A stretch of 5,106 nt of DNA. Source: Pseudomonadales bacterium (GTDB lineage: Bacteria; Pseudomonadota; Gammaproteobacteria; Pseudomonadales; Moraxellaceae). Where the stretch lies: the NCBI GenBank assembly GCA_013043915.1, contig JABEVH010000229.1, positions 1 to 5,106 on the forward strand, written 5' to 3'. The notes beneath the pieces are model-generated. The model saw only the letters and a list, made by a program, of their open reading frames with translations. It made no database searches and was not told where the DNA came from. A program made the position numbers and the translations under genes. Below are positions 1-5,106 of this stretch, piece by piece (position 1 is the first letter of the stretch; the number at the start of each line of letters is the position of its first letter).

Positions 1-276
1 CATGTTCTTCACATAGTCAGCATGGCCAGGGCAGTCCACATGCGCATAGTGGCGCAGTGGTGATTCATATTCAACGTGAGCCGTATTAATCGTGATTCCG
101 CGCGCCTTTTCTTCAGGAGCCGAGTCAATCTGGTCATAGCCTCGCGCTTCACCACCAAACATACGTGAACACACGGTTGTGATCGCCGCTGTTAGCGTCG
201 TCTTGCCATGGTCGACGTGTCCAATCGTACCTACGTTCACATGCGGTTTAGTACGTTCAAATTTTGCCTTTGCCAC
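1..276 (-). CDS. tuf: Elongation factor Tu, N-terminal 92 codons (cut by window edge)
   Basis: EF-Tu is the GTPase that carries aminoacyl-tRNA to the ribosomal A site. The 92 visible codons cover the start of the G domain. The P-loop GHVDHGKT is at residues 19-26, the switch I region with RGITIN at 59-64, and the G3 motif DCPGH at 81-85, where His85 is the catalytic histidine of the family (His84 without the initiator Met). The frame is open from a GTG at 276 down to base 1 and the protein continues outside the window; full-length EF-Tu is about 394-407 residues. The GTG start is supported by GAGGG seven bases upstream and by the family N-terminus (A-K-x-K-F-E-R). It lies 54 bases after fusA on the same strand, as in the str operon. 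Whether this is tufA or a sole tuf copy cannot be told from here. Identity is seen directly and is very secure. Confidence 0.97.
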   Translation of the reverse strand, partial: MAKAKFERTKPHVNVGTIGHVDHGKTTLTAAITTVCSRMFGGEARGYDQIDSAPEEKARGITINTAHVEYESPLRHYAHVDCPGHADYVKNM

Positions 277-282
277 AATATA

Positions 283-288
283 ACCCTC
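283..288 (-). promoter_or_regulatory. Ribosome binding site of tuf
   Basis: GAGGGT on the minus strand, with its GAGGG core seven bases before the GTG at 274-276, is a good Shine-Dalgarno match. It decides the tuf start: no ATG lies nearby in frame, and the first residues after the GTG match the EF-Tu family N-terminus. Confidence 0.8.
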
Positions 289-305
289 AAACGTCAGTTT
301 AGTTC

Positions 306-321
306 GGCACGTTGATGTGCC
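306..321 (-). other. Small hairpin in the fusA-tuf spacer
   Basis: GGCAC and GTGCC can pair as a 5-bp stem around a six-base loop, starting 9 bases after the fusA stop. The minus-strand sequence after the stem is GAACTAAACTG, with no T-run, so it does not look like an intrinsic terminator and fusA-tuf read-through is expected. It could be an RNA processing or stabilising element, or chance pairing. The stem is seen directly; any role is inference. Confidence 0.3.
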
Positions 322-330
322 ACACCCACA

Positions 331-2466
331 TCAGACCTCTTCACCCCGGCGAGCCGAGGAATATTTGCTGATCATTGCCTCGGCAATATTACGTGGGGTC
401 TCAGCATATTTCGAGAATTCCATCGTAAAGGTGGCCCGACCCTGCGACATGGATCGCATATCGGTGGCATAGCCGAACATCTCTGACAGCGGTACTTCCG
501 AGCGAATAGTCTTGCCACCACCCGGCAGGTCATCCATACCTTGCACCACACCACGGCGACGACTAAGGTCACCCATGATGTCACCCATATAATCTTCAGG
601 AGTTTCTACTTCAACCTTCATGATCGGCTCAAGCAGTACGGGATCCGCCTGAACAAAGCCCTTCTTAAATGCCATGGAACCCGCAATTTTAAAGGCCATT
701 TCTGATGAGTCAACATCATGATAGGAACCATCATAGAGCACAGCCTTGATGCCTACAGCAGGATAGCCGGCAAGCACACCATTCACCATCTGCTCATGTA
801 TGCCTTTATCAACAGCGTTAAAAAACTCCTTGGGAACCACACCGCCTACAACTTCAACAGCGTATTCGTAGTCCTTACCTTCGGCATTACCATAAATGGG
901 TTCAAGGCGAATCCAGACATGGCCATACTGACCGCGTCCACCGGACTGGCGCACAAACTTGCCTTCAACTTCAACCGTTTTGCGAATAGTCTCGCGATAG
1001 GCAACCTGTGGCTTACCAATATTGGCTTCGACTCCAAACTCGCGACGCATACGGTCGACAATGATTTCCAGATGCAGCTCACCCATACCGGAAATAATGG
1101 TCTGACCGGATTCTTCATCAGTTTTTACGCGAAATGAAGGATCTTCCTTAGCCAAGCGTCCCAAAGCTGTCGACATTTTTTCCTGGTCAGCTTTGGTTTT
1201 AGGTTCTACAGCAACCGAAATCACCGGTTCAGGGAACTCCATACGCTCAAGCGTAATGACTTTATCTTCATCACTTAAGGTATCCCCTGTAGTCACATCT
1301 TTAAGCCCAACGCAAGCTGCAATATCACCTGCACGAACTTCACTGAGCTCTTCACGCTGATTAGCATGCATCTGCAGGATACGCCCGATACGTTCTTTCT
1401 TCATCTTGACCGGGTTATAAACAGCATCACCTGACTTCAGCACACCCGAATAGACACGAATAAACGTCAACGATCCCACAAACTTATCATTCATAATTTT
1501 GAATGCAAGCGCAGAGAACGGCTCGTCATCCGAAGGGTGACGCTCAATGACTGATTCAGCCTTGTCGTCCGCAATACCCTTCACCGCCTCGATATCATTA
1601 GGAGCCGGCAAGTACATGATCACAGCGTCCAGCATCTTCTGAACGCCCTTGTTCTTAAATGCAGACCCACAAAGCACGGGGTGAATTTCGCCAGCCAATG
1701 TGCGCTGACGTATGCCCTGATTGATCTGTTCTTCGCTCAGCTCGCCATTTTCCAGGTAAACATTCATCAGTTCTTCTGAACTTTCAGCTGCTGTTTCTAC
1801 CAACTTGGCACGCCATTCATTAGCTTCTGCCAACAGACTTTCTGGAATATCACGCAGGTCAAACTTCATACCCTGTGAGGCTTCATCCCAGTAAATAGCC
1901 TTCATCGCCACCAAATCGATCACGCCCTCGAAATGCTCTTCAGCACCAATGGGAATGACCATGGGAATGGGGTTGGCACCTAAGCGACTGCGCATCTGCT
2001 CAACTGCACGGAAGAAATTAGCTCCCGTGCGATCCATCTTGTTGACAAAGGCAATGCGTGGCACCTGATACTTGTTAGCTTGCCGCCATACAGTTTCTGA
2101 CTGGGGTTGCACGCCACCCACTGCACAATAAACCATGCAGGCTCCATCAAGCACACGCATGGAACGCTCTACTTCAATAGTGAAGTCAACGTGACCGGGT
2201 GTGTCGATGATATTGATGCGGTGCTCTTCAAACTGACGAGCCATACCTTTCCAGAAGCAGGTTGTAGCGGCGGAGGTAATAGTAATACCTCGCTCCTGCT
2301 CCTGCTCCATCCAGTCCATGGTAGCCGCACCATCATGAACTTCACCGATTTTGTGATTTACGCCGGTGTAAAAAAGAATACGTTCGGTTGTGGTGGTTTT
2401 ACCAGCATCAATATGAGCACTGATCCCAATATTACGGTAGCGATCCAGCGGGGTGGTTCTTGCCAC
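331..2466 (-). CDS. fusA: Elongation factor G (ribosomal translocase GTPase)
   Basis: EF-G uses GTP to drive tRNA-mRNA translocation and, with RRF, splits post-termination ribosomes in the cytoplasm. The 711 residues form a complete protein. The G domain shows the P-loop AHIDAGKT (17-24), switch I RGITI (59-63), DTPGH with the catalytic His92 (88-92), NKMD (142-145) and a G5 GSAF motif near 265. Domains II and III follow. Domain IV carries the SGGRGQYGHV loop and the tip loop YHDVDSSE, whose histidine is residue 583, the same number as in E. coli. A domain V with DLSRRRG and VPLSEMFGY closes the protein. The E. coli protein is 704 residues, and most of the difference is a longer C-terminal tail. 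Translation starts at GTG (2466), supported by a Shine-Dalgarno site and the family N-terminus ARTTPL. It lies 24 bases after rpsG, which fits co-transcription and translational coupling. This is the canonical form, not the mitochondrial-like EF-G2, judging by its close match to the E. coli protein and its str-operon position. Confidence 0.99.
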   Translation of the reverse strand: MARTTPLDRYRNIGISAHIDAGKTTTTERILFYTGVNHKIGEVHDGAATMDWMEQEQERGITITSAATTCFWKGMARQFEEHRINIIDTPGHVDFTIEVERSMRVLDGACMVYCAVGGVQPQSETVWRQANKYQVPRIAFVNKMDRTGANFFRAVEQMRSRLGANPIPMVIPIGAEEHFEGVIDLVAMKAIYWDEASQGMKFDLRDIPESLLAEANEWRAKLVETAAESSEELMNVYLENGELSEEQINQGIRQRTLAGEIHPVLCGSAFKNKGVQKMLDAVIMYLPAPNDIEAVKGIADDKAESVIERHPSDDEPFSALAFKIMNDKFVGSLTFIRVYSGVLKSGDAVYNPVKMKKERIGRILQMHANQREELSEVRAGDIAACVGLKDVTTGDTLSDEDKVITLERMEFPEPVISVAVEPKTKADQEKMSTALGRLAKEDPSFRVKTDEESGQTIISGMGELHLEIIVDRMRREFGVEANIGKPQVAYRETIRKTVEVEGKFVRQSGGRGQYGHVWIRLEPIYGNAEGKDYEYAVEVVGGVVPKEFFNAVDKGIHEQMVNGVLAGYPAVGIKAVLYDGSYHDVDSSEMAFKIAGSMAFKKGFVQADPVLLEPIMKVEVETPEDYMGDIMGDLSRRRGVVQGMDDLPGGGKTIRSEVPLSEMFGYATDMRSMSQGRATFTMEFSKYAETPRNIAEAMISKYSSARRGEEV

Positions 2467-2472
2467 GTCAAA

Positions 2473-2479
2473 ATCCTCG
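2473..2479 (-). promoter_or_regulatory. Ribosome binding site of fusA
   Basis: CGAGGAT lies in the short rpsG-fusA gap on the minus strand, and its GAGG core ends eight bases before the GTG at 2464-2466. It fixes the start at this GTG, which also gives the conserved family N-terminus. Confidence 0.8.
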
Positions 2480-2490
2480 TTTGGGCCAGC

Positions 2491-2961
2491 TTAGAAACGA
2501 TAATGAGCAAAAGCTTTATTAGCTTCAGCCATACGGTGTACGTCTTCACGTTTTTTAACAGCAGCACCCTTGCCTTCTGCAGCATCCAGCAATTCGCCTG
2601 CTAGGCGTAGCGCCATGGTTTTTTCGCTGCGTTTCTTAGCAGCATCCACCAACCAGCGCATGGCCAAGGCGGTACGACGGGAGGGACGTACTTCCACAGG
2701 CACCTGATAGGTAGCACCACCTACACGTCGAGCTTTCACTTCAACCATGGGACGCAGTTTTTCCAGCGTTTCTTCAAAGAAATGTACAGGATCACCTTTT
2801 TGCTTTTCTGTAATACGCGCCAGGGCACCGTAAACAATTTTTTCAGCAACGGATTTCTTTCCGCGCTCCATGACCTGATTCATAAACTTAGCAATAGTCT
2901 GACTTCCGAACTTGGGATCCGGCAAAACTTCCCGGGCTGCAACAACACGTCTTCTTGGCAT
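2491..2961 (-). CDS. rpsG: 30S ribosomal protein S7
   Basis: S7 is a primary 16S rRNA-binding protein that nucleates assembly of the 30S head and lines the E site. In enterics it is also the translational repressor of its own operon. The 156-residue protein begins MPRRR, has the conserved RRVGGATYQVPVEVRP block (about 78-93), the ALAMRW helix after it, and ends KAFAHYRF. This is the common 156-residue form, without the C-terminal extension found in E. coli K-12 S7. The ATG start gives the family N-terminus. The Shine-Dalgarno match is weak (ACGAG, eight bases before the ATG), as expected if translation depends on coupling with rpsL. It is 95 bases after rpsL and 24 bases before fusA. Identity is secure. 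Confidence 0.99.
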   Translation of the reverse strand: MPRRRVVAAREVLPDPKFGSQTIAKFMNQVMERGKKSVAEKIVYGALARITEKQKGDPVHFFEETLEKLRPMVEVKARRVGGATYQVPVEVRPSRRTALAMRWLVDAAKKRSEKTMALRLAGELLDAAEGKGAAVKKREDVHRMAEANKAFAHYRF

Positions 2962-3056
2962 AATGAATACTCGTTAATCTTCAGGTTGATCCAGAACAAA
3001 GGCTGAATGTTGTCATCAGCAGCGCCCGCCTGGCCTTACTCGTCACGGCCCTAATC
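2962..3056 (-). promoter_or_regulatory. rpsL-rpsG spacer, probable S7 translational control site
   Basis: In E. coli, S7 binds the mRNA between the S12 and S7 genes and represses translation of S7 and EF-G. This spacer is 95 bases, close to the enteric length. Two stretches resemble the E. coli spacer as I remember it: AGTAAGGCCA (3031-3040) near the rpsL stop, and CCTGAA...TTAACGAGTATT (2966-2985) just before rpsG. Local pairing is also visible: GGCC with GGCC around an 11-base loop (3032-3050), and GCTGA with TCAGC around a 9-base loop (3002-3020). There is no T-run, so it is not a terminator. Spacer length and motifs are seen directly; S7 binding is inferred from the enteric system. Confidence 0.6.
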
Positions 3057-3431
3057 TCAGGACTTTGGACGCTTTGAGCCGTATTTCGAACGGCTTTGTT
3101 TACGATCCTTAACTCCAGCACAATCCAAGGATCCGCGCACAGTGTGATAACGCACACCTGGTAGATCCTTAACGCGACCGCCACGAATCAGAACTACGCT
3201 ATGCTCTTGCAGGTTGTGTCCTTCGCCACCAATGTATGAAATCACTTCAAAACCGCTGGTCAGACGAACTTTACAAACCTTACGCAGAGCCGAATTCGGC
3301 TTCTTTGGGGTTGTGGTATATACGCGCGTACAAACACCACGCCTTTGCGGACTGCCCTTCAGCGCAGGAACGTCACTCTTTGAGCCAACGTCCGTGCGCC
3401 CTTTGCGCACGAGCTGATTTACTGTTGCCAT
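3057..3431 (-). CDS. rpsL: 30S ribosomal protein S12
   Basis: S12 sits at the decoding centre of the 30S subunit, where it monitors codon-anticodon pairing and sets translational accuracy. The protein has 124 residues, the usual length. It shows MATVNQLVRK at the N-terminus, TTTPKKPNSALRK (39-51) and GGRVKDLPGVRYHTVRG (84-100). Lys43 and Lys88, the main sites of streptomycin-resistance changes, have the sensitive-type residue, and Asp89, the site methylthiolated by RimO in E. coli, is present. The frame stays open 22 codons upstream to a TTG, but the ATG at 3431 gives the exact family start. Residues 11-17 are unusual, with Asp and Val where E. coli has Arg and Lys. It is the first gene of the str transcription unit, downstream of a promoter and a leader of about 70 bases. 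Confidence 0.99.
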   Translation of the reverse strand: MATVNQLVRKGRTDVGSKSDVPALKGSPQRRGVCTRVYTTTPKKPNSALRKVCKVRLTSGFEVISYIGGEGHNLQEHSVVLIRGGRVKDLPGVRYHTVRGSLDCAGVKDRKQSRSKYGSKRPKS

Positions 3432-3441
3432 CTGGCATCTA

Positions 3442-3446
3442 CTCCC
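3442..3446 (-). promoter_or_regulatory. Ribosome binding site of rpsL
   Basis: GGGAG lies ten bases before the ATG at 3429-3431, a slightly long spacing. It supports the ATG start over the upstream in-frame TTG at 3497. A second, out-of-frame ATG (3436-3438) lies between the site and the start but is too close to it to be used well. Confidence 0.6.
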
Positions 3447-3508
3447 GTTAGATATTTCATTTCTTGTCGCGCCAGGACCAACGCCATAGCACAACAAAAA
3501 GGGTGCAC

Positions 3509-3537
3509 ATTCTATAAGCGAAACTGAGTGGCGTCAA
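3509..3537 (-). promoter_or_regulatory. Probable sigma70 promoter of the str operon
   Basis: On the minus strand, TTGACG (3532-3537; five of six matches to the -35 consensus) is followed after exactly 17 bases by TAGAAT (3509-3514; five of six matches to the -10 consensus). The transcript would start near 3501-3504, giving a leader of about 70 bases before rpsL. The bases after the -10 box, GTGCACCC, are GC-rich, as in promoters of ribosomal components under ppGpp control. The location between rpoC and rpsL is where a str promoter is expected. The boxes are seen directly; activity and stringent control are inferred. Confidence 0.72.
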
Positions 3538-3547
3538 CGCCACTCAG
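3524..3547 (-). terminator. Intrinsic terminator hairpin after rpoC
   Basis: CTGAGTGGCG and CGCCACTCAG form a perfect 10-bp stem with a TTGA tetraloop, beginning 15 bases past the rpoC stop. The minus-strand tail is TTTCGCTTAT, a short and interrupted T-run, so termination may be partial and some rpoBC transcripts may read into the str operon. The -35 box of the following promoter lies in the loop and the first pairs of the descending stem. The stem is beyond doubt; terminator strength is uncertain. Confidence 0.7.
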
Positions 3548-3562
3548 CTATATCCTTATGAC

Positions 3563-5106
3563 TTAGGCCTGCTCAGAGTCATTTAGTGCTGCGCTCAATG
3601 CCAATTCCAGCTCTTCCGTAGTAGGTCCTGCGGGTTGCTGGGCAACCAACTTCAAACGGCGGCGCTCCAAATGGTAGGCATACCCGGTACCTGCCGGTAT
3701 CAAGCGACCTACCACCACATTTTCCTTCAGGCCTCGCAAATCATCTTCCTTGCCACTGACGGCTGCTTCCGTAAGTACGCGAGTAGTTTCCTGGAATGAT
3801 GCAGCTGAGATAAAGGACTCTGTCGCCAGAGATGCCTTGGTAATCCCCATCAGAACCCGATCAAAATGCGCCATGAATCGACCATTTAAATCAAGTTTCT
3901 GATTCTCTTCCATCACCCTGGAGTACTCAACCTGCTCGCCTTTAATAAAGGTTGAGTCACCGGACTCAGTAATTTCAACCTTGCGCAGCATCTGACGGAT
4001 GATAACCTCAATGTGCTTATCATTGATTTTCACACCCTGCATGCGGTAAACATCCTGAACTTCACGCACTATGTAACGCGCCAGTTCGGTTTCACCTTTC
4101 AGGCGAAGAATGTCATGCGGGTTTTGTGCGCCATCAGAGATGGTTTCACCCTTAGCAACGCGCTCGCCTTCGAACACGTTGATCTGACGCCACTTGGGAA
4201 TCATTTCCTCATGGACCGCTGAGCCATCATCAGGGGTAATCACCAACCTGTTCTTGCCCTTGGTTTCGCGACCAAAGGTAATAACCCCGGAGATCTCAGC
4301 CAGAATTGCTGATTCCTTGGGTTTGCGTGCTTCAAACAAGTCAGCCACACGAGGCAGGCCCCCGGTGATGTCACGAGTTTTTGAAGCGCCTTGCGTGATA
4401 CGGGCAATTATATCCCCCACCCCCACCACGCTTCCATCCTGCAAGCTACTCATCGCTCCTGGCGGCAAGAAATACTGAACAGGCTGATCGTTCCCTTCCT
4501 GGCGAATGGGCTGGCCCTTCTCGTCAACCAGTCGTACCGCAGGTCGAAGATCCTTGCCTGCAGCCGGACGATCTTTCGGGTCCATAATTTCAATACTGGT
4601 CAAACCGGTCAGATCATCTGTTTTATGAACGACAGTAATCCCTTCATCCATGTCTACCAGCTTGACCTTACCGGCCATTTCAATAATGATCGGATGGGTA
4701 TGCGGATCCCACGTCGCTACAATCTGACCACCCTTAACCGTGTCGCCATCGCGAACCGTAATGGTACAGCCATAGGGCAAGCGATAACGCTCACGTTCAC
4801 GACCGCGTTCATCCGCGATACCCAACTCTCCCGATCGGCTGACTGATACCAGATGTCCTTTAGCGTGCTGTACTGTCTTGATGTTATGGAACCTGACAAT
4901 ACCGTCCTTGCGAACCTGGATATTATTTTCAGCCTGTTGCCGGCTGGCGGCACCACCGACGTGGAACGTACGCATGGTGAGCTGTGTACCCGGCTCACCG
5001 ATGGACTGAGCAGCCATCACCCCAATGGCTTCACCGATATTGACCAGGTGACCACGCGCCAGATCGCGACCGTAGCACATGGAGCAAACTCCAAAGCGCG
5101 TATTAC
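3563..5106 (-). CDS. rpoC: RNA polymerase beta' subunit, C-terminal 513 codons (cut by window edge)
   Basis: Beta' forms half of the RNA polymerase active-site cleft. The frame is open to the window edge at 5106, and the visible part corresponds to E. coli residues of about 889 to the end (1407 residues there). It opens with FGVCSMCYGRD, whose two cysteines match zinc ligands 895 and 898. The two leftover bases at 5105-5106 fit a Cys codon at 888. The trigger loop follows (GTQLTMRTFHVGGAA, catalytic His936 in E. coli numbering), then a long SI3 insertion of about 190 residues, a gammaproteobacterial trait. The frame resumes with DITGGLPRVADLFEAR, then GVKINDKHIEVI and the ITKASLATESFISAASFQETT block, which lies near the omega-binding region. 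The last 25 or so residues (QQPAGPTTEE... to SEQA) are divergent and acidic. An internal ATG at 5080 is not the start. The true start and rpoB lie outside the window. Identity is certain. Confidence 0.99.
   Translation of the reverse strand, partial: NTRFGVCSMCYGRDLARGHLVNIGEAIGVMAAQSIGEPGTQLTMRTFHVGGAASRQQAENNIQVRKDGIVRFHNIKTVQHAKGHLVSVSRSGELGIADERGRERERYRLPYGCTITVRDGDTVKGGQIVATWDPHTHPIIIEMAGKVKLVDMDEGITVVHKTDDLTGLTSIEIMDPKDRPAAGKDLRPAVRLVDEKGQPIRQEGNDQPVQYFLPPGAMSSLQDGSVVGVGDIIARITQGASKTRDITGGLPRVADLFEARKPKESAILAEISGVITFGRETKGKNRLVITPDDGSAVHEEMIPKWRQINVFEGERVAKGETISDGAQNPHDILRLKGETELARYIVREVQDVYRMQGVKINDKHIEVIIRQMLRKVEITESGDSTFIKGEQVEYSRVMEENQKLDLNGRFMAHFDRVLMGITKASLATESFISAASFQETTRVLTEAAVSGKEDDLRGLKENVVVGRLIPAGTGYAYHLERRRLKLVAQQPAGPTTEELELALSAALNDSEQA

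Noticed and set aside
386..414. Possible internal tuf promoter in the 3' end of fusA (TCGAAA, 17 bases, TAATAT on the minus strand)
   Set aside because: Each box matches consensus at only four of six positions, a level expected by chance. E. coli has promoters inside fusA, but this sequence alone does not support one here.
2292..2309. Short tandem repeat of GCTCCT-like hexamers
   Set aside because: It encodes the conserved MEQEQE segment of EF-G before switch I, so protein sequence explains the repeat.
2107..2604. 165-codon plus-strand open frame across the fusA start and rpsG end
   Set aside because: Antisense shadow of two highly conserved genes. The product resembles no family I recognise, and I saw no ribosome site for it.
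3373..3438. Small out-of-frame ORF (about 21 codons) from an ATG seven bases before the rpsL start
   Set aside because: The Shine-Dalgarno site is only about 3 bases away from this ATG, and the peptide is just rpsL read in another frame; no support as a leader peptide.
3432..3497. In-frame 22-codon upstream extension of rpsL beginning at a TTG
   Set aside because: S12 starts at MATVNQ in the family, the ATG has a GGGAG upstream, and the extension is in the leader just after the predicted transcript start.
4391..4846. 151-codon plus-strand open frame inside rpoC
   Set aside because: Antisense shadow of the conserved RpoC reading frame; its codons are set by the minus-strand protein.
1..5106. 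Search for mobile elements, CRISPR arrays, tRNA genes or an accessory system
   Set aside because: The window is almost fully filled by five conserved housekeeping genes, with gaps of at most 131 bases that hold only regulatory features.

Overview
This window is a slice of the bacterial transcription/translation core. Every gene lies on the minus strand, so transcription runs from high to low coordinates: rpoC (3' part), rpsL, rpsG, fusA, tuf (5' part). This is the classic junction between the end of the rpoBC operon and the str operon (S12, S7, EF-G, EF-Tu). The proteins read as Gammaproteobacteria. RpoC has the long insertion in the trigger loop (SI3) typical of that group, S7 and the EF-Tu N-terminus resemble those of Pseudomonas-like lineages more than enteric ones, and EF-G matches the E. 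coli protein residue for residue through His583. Base composition is moderate and even. I cannot name a genus; a marine or Pseudomonadales/Cellvibrionales-type organism is a guess.

Layout, in the direction of transcription. 5106-3563: C-terminal 513 codons of RNA polymerase beta', cut by the window edge. 3562-3432: a 131-base gap with a perfect 10-bp hairpin just after the rpoC stop and a strong-looking sigma70 promoter whose -35 box lies in that hairpin, followed by a leader of about 70 bases. 3431-3057: rpsL. 3056-2962: a 95-base spacer with features like the S7 translational control site of enteric str operons. 2961-2491: rpsG. A 24-base gap leads to fusA (2466-331, GTG start). A 54-base gap with a small hairpin leads to tuf (276-1, GTG start), which is cut at codon 92.

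The products work together. Beta' is half of the RNA polymerase catalytic centre. S12 and S7 are 30S proteins at the decoding site and the 3' head domain. EF-Tu delivers aminoacyl-tRNA and EF-G translocates the ribosome. Joint transcription from the promoter upstream of rpsL, plus S7 feedback on the distal genes, would keep these amounts in balance.

The window has no mobile elements, CRISPR arrays, tRNA or rRNA genes, no broken genes and no sign of transfer. Plus-strand open frames are shadows of the minus-strand genes. I found no undescribed system. The most interesting signal is the overlap of the rpoC terminator hairpin with the str promoter.
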